From Maribacter algarum (ex Lu et al. 2025) (nom. illeg.) (GTDB lineage Bacteria > Bacteroidota > Bacteroidia > Flavobacteriales > Flavobacteriaceae), in assembly GCA_947495915.1 (NCBI GenBank), contig CANMAW010000006.1, positions 234,882 through 294,147 of the forward strand: a stretch of 59,266 nucleotides of DNA. The letters run 5' to 3'. The notes below the pieces were generated by a model. The model was given only the letters and a program-made list of their open reading frames with translations, was not told where the DNA came from and did not search any database. Of the stretch, positions 1 through 9,056 are shown in pieces (position 1 is the stretch's first letter; every line of letters begins with the position of its first letter). The position numbers and the translations under genes are program-made.

Positions 1-2
1 TT

Positions 3-188
3 TCACCAGATGAATTTGTTCATTTTATTGGTGATGATATTCGTCTTGAGCCGGTTATGCTAGATAAGGCCATGTCAATAGAAGAATTACTAAGCTTCTA
101 TATGGGTAAAAATACACCTGATCGTCAAAAATTTATAATTCAAAATCTCAAAGTAGAGATTGATTTAGTCGAAGAAATACAAGAGTAA
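3..188 (+). CDS. parE: DNA topoisomerase IV subunit B, C-terminal end (partial)
   Basis: This is the last 61 codons of a gene that begins before the window. The reading frame ends in the TOPRIM/C-terminal segment typical of type IIA topoisomerase B subunits: LSFYMGKNTPDRQKFIIQNL, the usual GyrB/ParE tail in which a Met-Gly-x-x-x-x-x-R block is followed by a final helix. The B subunit supplies the ATPase and TOPRIM parts of the A2B2 enzyme that decatenates daughter chromosomes. The subunit A gene follows 39 bases downstream on the same strand, so the two are probably cotranscribed. ParE rather than GyrB is inferred from this pairing with a parC-type A subunit, since gyrB in this phylum is usually not next to parC. 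Confidence 0.85.
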   Translation, partial: SPDEFVHFIGDDIRLEPVMLDKAMSIEELLSFYMGKNTPDRQKFIIQNLKVEIDLVEEIQE

Positions 189-227
189 CCAACAAAGTAA
201 CAACCAAATAATAGGGAAGTATCCTTT

Positions 228-3023
228 ATGGAAGAGAATGATGAAGATTTGAATATGCCCGGAGAAGAGGGTTTATCTGCAGATGACAAGAGCCCATCTA
301 GTGAAGCACCAGACTTGAACGAAAATCAAGATGCTACTACTACTGGTGATGACAATGAAAATTCTCTAGACCATGCGATTGAAGAAGAAGACGATGCTTT
401 AACGAAAGTTACAGGCATGTATAAGGAGTGGTTTTTAGACTATGCCTCATATGTTATTTTAGAACGTGCGGTACCAGCCATAGAAGACGGATTCAAACCA
501 GTACAGCGCCGTATCATGCATGCTTTGAAAGAGTTAGATGATGGTCGATATAACAAAGTTGCCAATGTAGTTGGTCATACGATGCAGTATCATCCACATG
601 GTGATGCTAGTATAGCCGACGCCATGGTACAGATGGGTCAGAAAGATTTACTCATAGATACCCAAGGTAACTGGGGTAATATATTAACAGGTGACCGAGC
701 AGCGGCCTCAAGATACATTGAAGCCCGCCTTTCAAAATTTGCTTTAGATGTTGTTTTTAGCCCTAAAATCACCGAATGGCAACAGTCGTATGATGGGCGT
801 AAAAAAGAACCTGTAAACCTACCCGTAATGTTTCCGTTGCTTTTAGCGCAAGGAGCAGAAGGAATTGCAGTTGGACTCTCTACAAAGGTACTACCACACA
901 ACTTCATAGAACTTATAGATGCATCTATTAAACATCTAGAAGGAAAACGCTTTAAGATATATCCTGATTTTCCAACTTCGGGAATTATAGATGTTTCTAA
1001 TTATAATGACGGACTACGTGGAGGAAAAATTAGAGTGCGAGCTAAAATCGCTCAAAGAGACAAAAACACCTTAGTCATAAGTGAAATACCGTATGGCACA
1101 AACACCTCTTCACTAATTGATTCTATTTTAAAGGCAAATGATAAAGGCAAGATTAAAGTCAAGAAAATAGAAGATAACACGGCAAAAGATGTAGAGATAT
1201 TAGTTCATCTTCCATCGGGTTTATCTCCAGATAAAACCATAGATGCCTTATATGCCTTTACCTCTTGTGAAACATCAATTTCTCCATTAGGTTGTATCAT
1301 TGAAGATAATAAGCCGTTGTTTATTGGTGTTACTGAAATGCTGAAACGTTCTACAGATGCCACCGTTGAATTACTTCGTCAAGAATTAGAAATTCAACTT
1401 GCAGAATTAGAAGCCCAATGGCATGCCGCATCTTTAGAACGTATTTTTATAGAGAATAGAATTTACCGTGACATTGAAGAAGAAGAGACCTGGGAAGGCG
1501 TTATCGCAGCAATTGATAGAGGTCTAAAACCCCATACAAAACATCTTCGAAGACCAGTTACCGAAGAAGATATTTTACGCTTAACTGAAATTAAAATCAA
1601 GAAAATTTCAAAATTTGATTTAGACAAAGCGCAGTTACACTTAGATAATCTTGAAGAAAAAATTGCAGAAGTAAAACATCATTTAGCCCACATAATAGAC
1701 TACGCTATCACCTACTTTAAAAGGTTAAAAGATACCTACGGAGAAGGAAGAGAACGTAAATCTGAAATTCGAATTTTTGATGACATCGAAGCGACAAAAG
1801 TGGTGATAAGAAATACCAAACTTTATGTCAACCGTGAAGAAGGTTTTGTAGGTACTTCGCTACGAAGAGATGAATACGTCACTGATTGTGCTGATATTGA
1901 CGATATTATTGTATTTACCAAAGGTGGTCAAATGATGGTTACTAAAGTAGATTCAAAAACCTTTGTAGGTAAGAGTATCATACATGTAGCCGTGTTTAAG
2001 AAAAAAGACAAACGTACTACCTATAACTTAATTTATAAAGACGGCAGGGGCGGCCCTAGTTATATCAAACGTTTTAATGTAACGAGTATCACCAGAGATC
2101 GTTTATATGATTTAGGAACAGGAAAAGCTGCAACTGAAGTATTGTATTTTTCGGCTAATCCGAATGGAGAGGCCGAAGTAATTACAGTGCTACTGCGTCA
2201 AGTTGGTAGCGTAAAGAAATTGAAATGGGATCTTGATTTTTCAGATGTCATCATTAAAGGTAGAGCTTCAAAAGGTAACTTAGTTACCAAATATTCAGTC
2301 AAACGTATTGAACTTAAAGAAAAAGGGCTTTCTACTTTAAAACCTAGAAAACTATGGTTTGATGATACGGTACAACGTTTAAATATTGATGAACGTGGTG
2401 ATTATTTAGGTGAATTTACCAGTGAAGACCGACTATTGATTATTGACCAAAAAGGTGTTATTAAAACTGTAATTCCAGAATTAACATTACGCTTTAATGA
2501 TGATATGATTGTACTAGAAAAGTGGGATCCTGCAAAACCCCTATCTGCGATTTATTGGGAAGGCGAAAAAGAACTGTTTTATGTGAAGCGTTTCTTAATA
2601 GAACATCCTGATAAAGTTGAATCGATTATTACCGATCACCCAAAATCATATTTAGAAAAAATCTTCACAGATTATCGTCCGATGGCCGAGGTTGTTTTTG
2701 CAAAAAAAAGAGGTCAAGATCGACAAGATAATTTAGAAGTGAATTTAGAAGAGTTCATTTCGGTTAAAGGTATTTCTGCCATGGGTAATCAATTGACCAA
2801 AGACAAAGTGTTGGAGATAAATGCAATGGATTCTTTGCCTTATGAAAAGCCTGAACCTATAGCTACTAATGAGATTGAAGTAGTTGATGAAGAAAACGTA
2901 ATTACTAAAGAACTCTTAGTAGACCCCTTACCAAAAGATAAACTTCGTACTGAAAAACCCAAAAATAGCCTTAAGGAAAAGAGGGCAGAAGAGGATGATG
3001 AATCACAAACCAAATTGTTTTAA
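228..3023 (+). CDS. parC: DNA topoisomerase IV subunit A
   Basis: This is the DNA breakage-reunion subunit of topoisomerase IV, 931 residues, which works with ParE to unlink replicated chromosomes. The winged-helix/tower core begins near residue 65 (KEWFLDYASYVILERAVPAI). The catalytic tyrosine is Tyr163 in AAASRYIEARLS. The region lining the quinolone pocket is YHPHGDASIADAMVQM (121-136), and at the position of E. coli ParC Ser80 it carries Ala127, with Asp131 at the Glu84 position. The C-terminal third is a degenerate beta-pinwheel DNA-wrapping domain without a GyrA box, consistent with ParC rather than GyrA. A highly acidic tail of about 58 residues precedes the core, and a charged tail ends the protein. 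It follows parE by 39 bases and is followed by mscL after 2 bases. Confidence 0.95.
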   Translation: MEENDEDLNMPGEEGLSADDKSPSSEAPDLNENQDATTTGDDNENSLDHAIEEEDDALTKVTGMYKEWFLDYASYVILERAVPAIEDGFKPVQRRIMHALKELDDGRYNKVANVVGHTMQYHPHGDASIADAMVQMGQKDLLIDTQGNWGNILTGDRAAASRYIEARLSKFALDVVFSPKITEWQQSYDGRKKEPVNLPVMFPLLLAQGAEGIAVGLSTKVLPHNFIELIDASIKHLEGKRFKIYPDFPTSGIIDVSNYNDGLRGGKIRVRAKIAQRDKNTLVISEIPYGTNTSSLIDSILKANDKGKIKVKKIEDNTAKDVEILVHLPSGLSPDKTIDALYAFTSCETSISPLGCIIEDNKPLFIGVTEMLKRSTDATVELLRQELEIQLAELEAQWHAASLERIFIENRIYRDIEEEETWEGVIAAIDRGLKPHTKHLRRPVTEEDILRLTEIKIKKISKFDLDKAQLHLDNLEEKIAEVKHHLAHIIDYAITYFKRLKDTYGEGRERKSEIRIFDDIEATKVVIRNTKLYVNREEGFVGTSLRRDEYVTDCADIDDIIVFTKGGQMMVTKVDSKTFVGKSIIHVAVFKKKDKRTTYNLIYKDGRGGPSYIKRFNVTSITRDRLYDLGTGKAATEVLYFSANPNGEAEVITVLLRQVGSVKKLKWDLDFSDVIIKGRASKGNLVTKYSVKRIELKEKGLSTLKPRKLWFDDTVQRLNIDERGDYLGEFTSEDRLLIIDQKGVIKTVIPELTLRFNDDMIVLEKWDPAKPLSAIYWEGEKELFYVKRFLIEHPDKVESIITDHPKSYLEKIFTDYRPMAEVVFAKKRGQDRQDNLEVNLEEFISVKGISAMGNQLTKDKVLEINAMDSLPYEKPEPIATNEIEVVDEENVITKELLVDPLPKDKLRTEKPKNSLKEKRAEEDDESQTKLF

Positions 3024-3025
3024 AA

Positions 3026-3457
3026 ATGGCTGGTTTTCTGACTGAATTCAAAAATTTTGCCATTAAAGGAAACATGGTCGATATGGCAATAGGTGTAATT
3101 ATTGGGGCTTCTTTTAATGCCGTTGTCAATACTTTAGTAAAAAAAGTAATTATGCCACCTTTGTCTATTTTAACAGGTGGCAATGATTTTTCGGATATGA
3201 AAATTGTTCTTCGTGCTGCTAGTGATAATGTTGAAGAGGTGGCTATTGGTTATGGCGATCTTTTTAACGTCTTTTTAGATTTTCTAATTGTAGCCTTTAC
3301 AATTTTCATTGTTATAAAAGGTATGAATCGCTTCAGAACCCAAGCTGAAGATGTTAGTAATGAAAAGGTTGAAACGCCTAAAAATATAGAGCTTCTTTCA
3401 AAAATTGAAGGCTTATTAGAAGAACAAAACGCCTTATTACGCAAACAAAAAGAATAA
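3026..3457 (+). CDS. mscL: Large-conductance mechanosensitive channel
   Basis: This is a 143-residue MscL, the homopentameric inner-membrane channel that opens under membrane tension and releases solutes on hypo-osmotic shock. The N-terminal amphipathic helix and first pore helix are present (EFKNFAIKGNMVDMAIGVII, residues 7-26, with the Gly/Ala-rich gate helix). A second membrane helix lies near residues 83-100 (FLDFLIVAFTIFIVIKG), and a C-terminal helical bundle contains ELLSKIEGLLEEQNALL. Length and order fit the family. Only 2 bases separate it from parC, so it probably shares that transcript; I see no functional reason for the link. The ATG at 3026 is the only sensible start. Confidence 0.96.
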   Translation: MAGFLTEFKNFAIKGNMVDMAIGVIIGASFNAVVNTLVKKVIMPPLSILTGGNDFSDMKIVLRAASDNVEEVAIGYGDLFNVFLDFLIVAFTIFIVIKGMNRFRTQAEDVSNEKVETPKNIELLSKIEGLLEEQNALLRKQKE

Positions 3458-3513
3458 TAATTTAAAGCAGTATAAAAATTGTTTATGTATTTATATGCTG
3501 AATCAGTAGACAA

Positions 3514-3546
3514 TTGTCTTGAACGAATGGATATTACCTATCTTTG
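3514..3546 (+). promoter_or_regulatory. Predicted promoter for the sterol-desaturase-like gene
   Basis: A full match to the Bacteroidota -7 element TAnnTTTG lies at 3539-3546 (TATCTTTG). TTG triplets at 3519-3521 (17-base spacer) or 3514-3516 (22-base spacer) could act as the -33 element. The element ends 19 bases before the ATG at 3566, the same distance seen for the lrp and HD-hydrolase genes in this window. Inferred from sequence only. Confidence 0.5.
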
Positions 3547-3565
3547 GCAAAATTTAATATTTTAA

Positions 3566-4531
3566 ATGGATTTAACAAACCCCCTAATTTACGGCGTACC
3601 GGCCTTTATTGCATTTATATTACTTGAAATCACCTATAGTCATACCCATGGCGACAAAGACCTTTACGTTTGGAAAGATTTTTTTGCAAGTGGTGCTATG
3701 GGTATTGGCTCTGCAATTCTAGGACCATTAGTCAAGGTAACTGTACTTATTGTTGTATTTAATTTTACTTATGAATTGTTTAACCCAATTGTTGATGTAG
3801 CCACTGGGGCACGAAGAAATATAATGGGATATAACTCTTTTGGTTATGAATGGTATATTTTTGTTTTAGCGCAGTTCGCTGACGATTTCACTTATTATTG
3901 GTTTCATAGAGCAAATCATGAAATTCGACTATTATGGGCGGCACATATAGTACATCATTCTTCTGATCATTTTAATTTAGGTACTGCAATTAGAAACGGT
4001 TGGTTCACCTTACTTTACAAGCCTTTCTTTTATATGTGGATGCCAGCTATTGGTTTTCCAGTAGAGGTCGTAATATTTGCACTAGCAATTGAATCTTTTT
4101 GGCAATTTCAATTACATTCTCAATATGTTCCAAAAATGGGATGGGTTGAAAAAATATTCAATACCCATACTATGCACCAAGTACATCATGCACAAAATGT
4201 AGAGTATTTGGATAAAAATCACGGTGGGTTTTTAAACATTTTTGATAAGATATTTGGAACTTGGAAAGAGCTTGATGATGATTTAGAGGTGAAATTCGGA
4301 GTTATTCATGCACCACAGTCTTATAATCCATTGGTTATTTTGACTCATGAGTTTAAAGATATTTGGGCAGATACTAAAAAGTCTCCAAAATTATCTCATA
4401 AACTTATGTATATTTTTGGCCCTCCAGGTTGGAGCCACGATGGCAGTACTATGACCGTTAAGCAACAACAACGCTTGTTCAAAAAACAGAAAGCCGACAA
4501 CCCAGAAGCTTCATTTAGCCGCCCCAATTAG
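3566..4531 (+). CDS. Sterol desaturase / fatty acid hydroxylase superfamily membrane protein
   Basis: This 321-residue integral membrane protein belongs to the di-iron fatty acid hydroxylase superfamily (sterol desaturase, alkylglycerol monooxygenase-like). The three histidine clusters that hold the iron pair are visible: HRANH (114-118), HIVHHSSDH (127-135), and HTMHQVHH (201-208), plus His184 in LHSQY. Hydrophobic segments lie near residues 8-22, 40-70, 95-108 and 150-178. The motif LWAAHIVHHSS resembles bacterial homologs of alkylglycerol monooxygenase. The substrate cannot be told from the sequence; a membrane lipid is likely. It has its own predicted promoter and converges with the LRR lipoprotein gene. 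Confidence 0.88.
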   Translation: MDLTNPLIYGVPAFIAFILLEITYSHTHGDKDLYVWKDFFASGAMGIGSAILGPLVKVTVLIVVFNFTYELFNPIVDVATGARRNIMGYNSFGYEWYIFVLAQFADDFTYYWFHRANHEIRLLWAAHIVHHSSDHFNLGTAIRNGWFTLLYKPFFYMWMPAIGFPVEVVIFALAIESFWQFQLHSQYVPKMGWVEKIFNTHTMHQVHHAQNVEYLDKNHGGFLNIFDKIFGTWKELDDDLEVKFGVIHAPQSYNPLVILTHEFKDIWADTKKSPKLSHKLMYIFGPPGWSHDGSTMTVKQQQRLFKKQKADNPEASFSRPN

Positions 4532-4583
4532 TGGGTTTAAATTCTTGTTTTATCATAGAAAACATTGCTATTAAACGATTACA

Positions 4584-5954
4584 TTAATGCCATGGGTTTA
4601 CTGTTTCTATGGCGTATGATTTGTTATTTACTCTAATACTGGTGTTGGGCAGAGCTTCCCTAAGTTCTTGAACACTAATATAACTTTCGTCGATGTGGTC
4701 ATCCATAAACCACACTTCTTTCAATTTGGTTAAGTTTGTTAAAACAGAAAAATCTTTTACTTTCAGATTGCTAAGATCTAAATATTCCAATTCTGTTAGC
4801 CCTTCCAATATAGAAATATCAGTAACTTTATTTTTAGCAATGTTTAAACTTGTGAGTTTTGGCATTTGAGCTAAAAATGAAATATCATCAATACTATCAT
4901 TAGAGTATAAGGTCAAATCTCTCATTTCAGTAAGATTTTTTAAAAATGTGAAATCGGTTATATTATCATTTGATGTAAATCTTAACTTTTTAAGATTTGT
5001 TAATGTGCCAATAACACTTGCATTTTCCACATATCTTGCGGTCGTCATTAAAAGCGAATCTAATTGAGGAAGTGAAGCTAAAGGCGTTAGATCTTTTAGA
5101 CCATAAGTATATGTTAAGTCTAAGGTTTTTAAATTTTTCAAATTAGCGAGCGGTGAAATATCATGAATTCCAATATTCCATCCGAGGTGTAAATAGGTTA
5201 ACTCAGTTAAACCAGCTAGTGATTCCACTTCACGAATTTGATTATTAGCGAGATTTAGATATTTAATTTTCTTCAATTGGGCTAATGCCGTAATGTCGGT
5301 TAATGGAACACGAAATCCTCTTCCATATAAATTCAAAAATTCTAGATTTGTAAAATATTCTAGTCCCGATAAGGTCTTCGGAGACTCATAAGGATCCATC
5401 GCTTCATAGTATTGAATAGTTTCATCATTAGTCGGAAAACGTAGAATACTCTCTAATTCAGCTCTCGTATAATCACCTTCCGATTTTGTAAGCAATTCAC
5501 GTGTTATTTGATCAATTACAGGATCTTTAATCGCAATTAGCCCCGTGGTAAATTCATATATAGGACTAAAAGTATCATTACCATCGCGATTTTCTAAAAC
5601 CACTTGCCAGTAATAAGTTGTTTCTGGTTCTAATAAAAAATCAATGGGAATCGATTTTTCCGTATGATCAATTGCAATGGTTTCAAGATTAGACTCTGAA
5701 GTTCCTAAGCGAATATCATATTTTACAATCTCATCACTTTTACCATTAAACAAACTCCATTGAAGCTCTGGAATTGGTAACAAACCAACGTCAGTGCTTA
5801 AGTCATTTGGTGAGGTAGTGGAGTAAAACTCTAAAAGCTCTATTTGTTTTTCAGGTTCTTCGCCAACTTGATTAGGGGTTTCGTCTTTACTACAAGAAAT
5901 TAAAGACACTAATGACAAGAAAAAGATAAATAGGGGAGCAGTTGAAATTTTCAT
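4584..5954 (-). CDS. Leucine-rich-repeat surface lipoprotein
   Basis: This 456-residue protein has a lipoprotein signal peptide with the lipobox ending at Cys21 (SLVSLISC). Residues about 40-138 look like one fibronectin type III-like domain (TTYYWQVVLENRDGN is a typical strand). A linker follows, then about ten leucine-rich repeats of the internalin or SDS22 spacing from residue 195 to 430, such as LTELTYLHLGWN and LTELEYLDLSN, with recurring I/V-x-D-I/L-x-x-L turns. It should sit on the outer membrane or outer leaflet and bind protein or glycan; no catalytic motif is seen. The gene stands alone, with 152 bases upstream and no clear promoter element. Ligand unknown. Confidence 0.85.
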   Translation of the reverse strand: MKISTAPLFIFFLSLVSLISCSKDETPNQVGEEPEKQIELLEFYSTTSPNDLSTDVGLLPIPELQWSLFNGKSDEIVKYDIRLGTSESNLETIAIDHTEKSIPIDFLLEPETTYYWQVVLENRDGNDTFSPIYEFTTGLIAIKDPVIDQITRELLTKSEGDYTRAELESILRFPTNDETIQYYEAMDPYESPKTLSGLEYFTNLEFLNLYGRGFRVPLTDITALAQLKKIKYLNLANNQIREVESLAGLTELTYLHLGWNIGIHDISPLANLKNLKTLDLTYTYGLKDLTPLASLPQLDSLLMTTARYVENASVIGTLTNLKKLRFTSNDNITDFTFLKNLTEMRDLTLYSNDSIDDISFLAQMPKLTSLNIAKNKVTDISILEGLTELEYLDLSNLKVKDFSVLTNLTKLKEVWFMDDHIDESYISVQELREALPNTSIRVNNKSYAIETVNPWH

Positions 5955-6106
5955 GCGAATTGTTAACGGTTAGAGTGCTTAATTCAACGCAATTGTAAAC
6001 GCTTTAGTGTTTAAATATCACATTTATTATTCAGCACAAAATAATTGCATGTATCATCCATTATGATTCCTGAAATACAAGTTCACTACCAAAAATAGTT
6101 TGAGTA

Positions 6107-6526
6107 TTATTCTTTACGTAGCCAATACTGAGTTCTGCCAAAAAGAGAAACACCAATATACCCTCTAACCTTTAATTTGTTTTTTTCAACTAGCTCTAAA
6201 TAACATTTGTATACTTTGCCATTTTCAGGATCTAGGATGGTGCCTCCATTATATTCATCACCATCTTTAACAAGGTTTTCAATAATTACTAAGCCACTAA
6301 TAGGTTGATTTTTTCTTTCACCCTCACAATTTTTGCATTTAGCATTATTATCACTAACATAGCTCTCAACAATTCTGGCAAAATATATACCATCAGTTTT
6401 ATAAATTTCAATATTAGCCTTTCTTTCTTGGGTAACATCATCGTAAGTTTCCCAATGGCCAATGATAGTTTGACCACTGATTGTGAAACTGAATAGTAAG
6501 GCAATAAGCAGATATAGAAATTTCAT
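6107..6526 (-). CDS. DUF2147 family secreted protein
   Basis: This 139-residue protein has a short signal peptide (first 18 residues, ending ISGQ) followed by a DUF2147-type domain. The domain opens with IIGHWETYDDVTQERKANIE and ends with LKVRGYIGVSLFGRTQYWLR, both standard blocks of this family. Cys64 and Cys67 form a CxxC pair inside the domain, a feature of many members. The family is common in Bacteroidota and Proteobacteria; its biochemical role is not established, and a small beta-barrel binding fold is the usual expectation. It lies 32 bases downstream of the small membrane protein gene on the same strand and may be cotranscribed with it. Confidence 0.85.
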   Translation of the reverse strand: MKFLYLLIALLFSFTISGQTIIGHWETYDDVTQERKANIEIYKTDGIYFARIVESYVSDNNAKCKNCEGERKNQPISGLVIIENLVKDGDEYNGGTILDPENGKVYKCYLELVEKNKLKVRGYIGVSLFGRTQYWLRKE

Positions 6527-6558
6527 TTTAATAGTAATTAAGAATTATAGATTTCAGA

Positions 6559-7032
6559 CTAGATACTTTTCTGTTCATTCATTAGCACATCAAAACAAAG
6601 TTCAAGCATGATTAAAGATATCATTATAAAAATAACTCTCGACCAATGCCAATACCCCCAAGTTTTTAAAACAGTTTTTAGTTCAATAGCACTATAAGCA
6701 CTCGTATAAAACTGTATATTAACATCTTTAAAATAACCATAAAATAAGGCAATTACTACGAGAGAGAACACCGTGGATAAAATGGCGAATTTCAATGCTC
6801 TTGATCTGACAAAACTACAATATAGGCAAATACTAAGAGGAATCATCGAAGCGATAACTGTCAATATAGAATAAAATTTTGCTATAGTTAGGCCGTTTTG
6901 AGCGTAGTATTCATAGAACTCAGAAGTGGATAAAGTTTTCCAGAAAGGAATTAATAAGCAACCTTCAGTAATTTGACTACCTAAAAAGACAGCATAGATT
7001 GCAATGGATAAAAAATAAATGATGCGATTCAT
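6559..7032 (-). CDS. Small four-helix membrane protein, unknown function
   Basis: This 157-residue protein has four predicted membrane helices, near residues 5-25, 48-72, 80-100 and 130-150. The layout resembles small DUF1772-like or DUF4149-like proteins (GSQITEGCLLIPFWKTLSTS after the first helix), but I do not recognise a diagnostic motif and assign no function. It precedes the DUF2147 gene with 32 bases between and follows the Crp-like regulator gene by 71 bases, all on the same strand. That context suggests, but does not prove, a small regulated unit. Confidence 0.65.
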   Translation of the reverse strand: MNRIIYFLSIAIYAVFLGSQITEGCLLIPFWKTLSTSEFYEYYAQNGLTIAKFYSILTVIASMIPLSICLYCSFVRSRALKFAILSTVFSLVVIALFYGYFKDVNIQFYTSAYSAIELKTVLKTWGYWHWSRVIFIMISLIMLELCFDVLMNEQKSI

Positions 7033-7103
7033 ATGAAAATAAAATTATTGATCGCAAATTTGGATAACTTATAATATAGATACATTTACATATGTTAATG
7101 TAA

Positions 7104-7679
7104 CTATATTATTTTTAGTTTTTTTCGTATTCGACTTAGTTGTGTGGGTGTTATTCCTAAATAAGATGCGACATAATATTGAGGTACTATAGATTCTATA
7201 GCGGGAAATTTTTCTTTCATTATTATATATCTCTTATCAGCATCTAAAAGACCCATTTCAATTTCTTTCTGTTCTTTTTCTAAAAAATATTTTTCTGCTA
7301 TTTTTCTACCTAACCTTTCTAGATCATGATAGTTGTCGTAATTCTTTTCTAGCTGTTTGTAATTGGCTACCAGCAATACGCAATCGGTTAATGCTTGCTG
7401 AGCAATTTTAGTAGGTTGTTTGGTCAGTAAAGAAGAATAAGCACCAACTAGGCACGGTCCTACAAAAAATTGTTTAGTATATTCTTTTCCATCCTGATTT
7501 AAGAAAAAAGCTCTTACCACTCCAGATTTTAAAAAGCCTATTTGCTGTGCGCAGACTCCGCTTTGAATAAAAAAATCACCTTTAGCTAGCTCTAAAGGTT
7601 GAAAAGTAGTTTGTAAGGCAGTAAATGTCTCTGCAGACAGGGGGCTAATCTTGTTAATATAGTCGAAGAGTTCCTTCAT
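7104..7679 (-). CDS. Crp/Fnr-family transcriptional regulator
   Basis: This 191-residue protein has the Crp/Fnr layout common in Bacteroidota. A cyclic-nucleotide-binding-like beta-roll covers about residues 20-115 (LAKGDFFIQSGVCAQQIGFLKSG is spread over 33-55), and a C-terminal helix-turn-helix lies near 168-188 (VASYLGITPTQLSRIRKKL). The roll lacks the Arg/Glu phosphate-binding cassette of true CRP, as is usual in this flavobacterial subgroup, so cAMP binding is unlikely. No Cys cluster for an iron-sulfur centre is present. Targets are unknown; the downstream small membrane protein and DUF2147 genes are plausible. Confidence 0.85.
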   Translation of the reverse strand: MKELFDYINKISPLSAETFTALQTTFQPLELAKGDFFIQSGVCAQQIGFLKSGVVRAFFLNQDGKEYTKQFFVGPCLVGAYSSLLTKQPTKIAQQALTDCVLLVANYKQLEKNYDNYHDLERLGRKIAEKYFLEKEQKEIEMGLLDADKRYIIMKEKFPAIESIVPQYYVASYLGITPTQLSRIRKKLKII

Positions 7680-7736
7680 TTTTCAAACTGAATTATTGCA
7701 TGCTCATATCAATGATTTAGTTTGCTATTGTAAGAA

Positions 7737-8552
7737 CTACTCTGTAGAATTATGTTCATTTTTCAATTTCCGATTTTTGGTCATACGTAAATCGAAAAAT
7801 TCTACCATAAGTGAAAACGCAATTGCAAAATATAAGTATCCTTTTGGTATCGTACCGACCTCTTGGCCAAATACAACTAAATGACCTATATGTGAAGCTT
7901 CTGCGATAAGCATGAAGCCAATCAATATTAAAAACGATAAACCTAGTATTTGAATAGAAGGGTGCTTATTGACAAACTCACCAACAGGGTTAGCAAACAA
8001 CATCATTATAATTACAGAAATAACAACAGCTACTATCATCAAAATTAATGCGTCATTTGGGTTTGGCGAAATACCATTGGTCATACCAATAGCCGTAAGT
8101 ATAGAATCAAACGAGAACACAATATTGATAACCATAATTTGAACTATTGCTTTATTTAAAGAGTTACTTCTAGAATTGGTAACTTCACGTTCATCATGCC
8201 CACGGTCTTCAACCTTTTCATGAATTTCTTTAGTACTCTTGTATAATAAGAAGAGTCCTCCAGCAAATAAAATAAGTGCTTGAATACTAATACCTCCTGC
8301 AATCCATCCCTGGTCAAAAACCCAAAAAGGCTTACTTGCGGCAGTGAGCCATGTGATACCAAATAACAGCACAATACGCATTACCATAGCAAGTACTAAC
8401 CCAATATTAGTAGCTTTTTTGCGATGATTTTCAGGTAATTTACCAGCAGCAATAGAAATAAATATAATGTTATCAATTCCAAGAACTATTTCAAGAAATG
8501 TAAGGGTCAAAAGTGCGATCCAAGCATCAGGACTAGTAAAAATTTCAAACAT
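7737..8552 (-). CDS. TerC-family integral membrane protein
   Basis: This 271-residue protein is a TerC/YgdQ-type transporter-like membrane protein with about seven helices. Two family hallmarks are visible: LEIVLGIDNIIFISI near residues 20-34 and a second acidic membrane motif, VFSFDSILTAIGM, near residues 145-157. Together these two Asp-containing helices are thought to form a metal-binding path. The family is linked to manganese efflux and metal loading of exported proteins, and historically to tellurite resistance. The small lipoprotein gene lies 10 bases upstream on the same strand, so the two are probably cotranscribed. Substrate assignment to manganese is by family only. Confidence 0.9.
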   Translation of the reverse strand: MFEIFTSPDAWIALLTLTFLEIVLGIDNIIFISIAAGKLPENHRKKATNIGLVLAMVMRIVLLFGITWLTAASKPFWVFDQGWIAGGISIQALILFAGGLFLLYKSTKEIHEKVEDRGHDEREVTNSRSNSLNKAIVQIMVINIVFSFDSILTAIGMTNGISPNPNDALILMIVAVVISVIIMMLFANPVGEFVNKHPSIQILGLSFLILIGFMLIAEASHIGHLVVFGQEVGTIPKGYLYFAIAFSLMVEFFDLRMTKNRKLKNEHNSTE

Positions 8553-8562
8553 GGTTTCGTGT

Positions 8563-8922
8563 TTAATTGGTTCTTATGGCAGTGCCTTTAGCTTTTTTAG
8601 GGTCTCCAACAAGGCCATATTCAAATGTATAGGAATTATCTGTAGTAGACAATATTTTCATATGTACTGAAGTTTTTGTCTTGATATCTTGTAAAACAAA
8701 CTCGCAGTCATTTACCCATTTTACCGTAGCGCTATCAATTTTATTATCATAATATTCTACACTATACAAACTATCACGAGTAAAACGTCCCTTTTTTTCT
8801 TCACCGTTTAGCATGTAATTAAAATTGAATTCCCCAACTTTATAATCCTTGCAAACGCGTTCGGGGTGATAGCATGAAAATACTAGCACCATTAAAATCA
8901 GTAAAAAATAATATCGTTTCAT
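8563..8922 (-). CDS. Small lipoprotein, unknown function
   Basis: This 119-residue protein begins with a lipoprotein signal (MKRYYFLLILMVLVFSC; the Cys is the lipidated residue). The rest is a small beta-rich domain with CKDYKVGEFNF near the mature N-terminus, a family seen across Flavobacteriaceae. The frame is open three codons further upstream to a GTG at 8931, but the ATG at 8922 gives the normal signal peptide and is chosen. It lies 10 bases before the TerC gene. Database records of similar proteins sometimes carry the name DNA topoisomerase IV; nothing here supports that, and it is probably a transferred error. Function unknown. Confidence 0.75.
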   Translation of the reverse strand: MKRYYFLLILMVLVFSCYHPERVCKDYKVGEFNFNYMLNGEEKKGRFTRDSLYSVEYYDNKIDSATVKWVNDCEFVLQDIKTKTSVHMKILSTTDNSYTFEYGLVGDPKKAKGTAIRTN

Positions 8923-9056
8923 ATACCGCACAAATTACGGAAATACCACAATTTTACAACCAAATTGATGATGAAGTTTAACGTAAAATTCTCTGTTGTG
9001 ACAAAAACAGTATTTTTTCAAATCGATGAATTTTGTCGGTATATTTATGGTTGTAT

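Noticed and set aside
9033-9056. TTG start eight codons upstream of the M14 peptidase ATG
   Set aside because: The added residues are not family-like and the ATG at 9057 gives a normal N-terminus.
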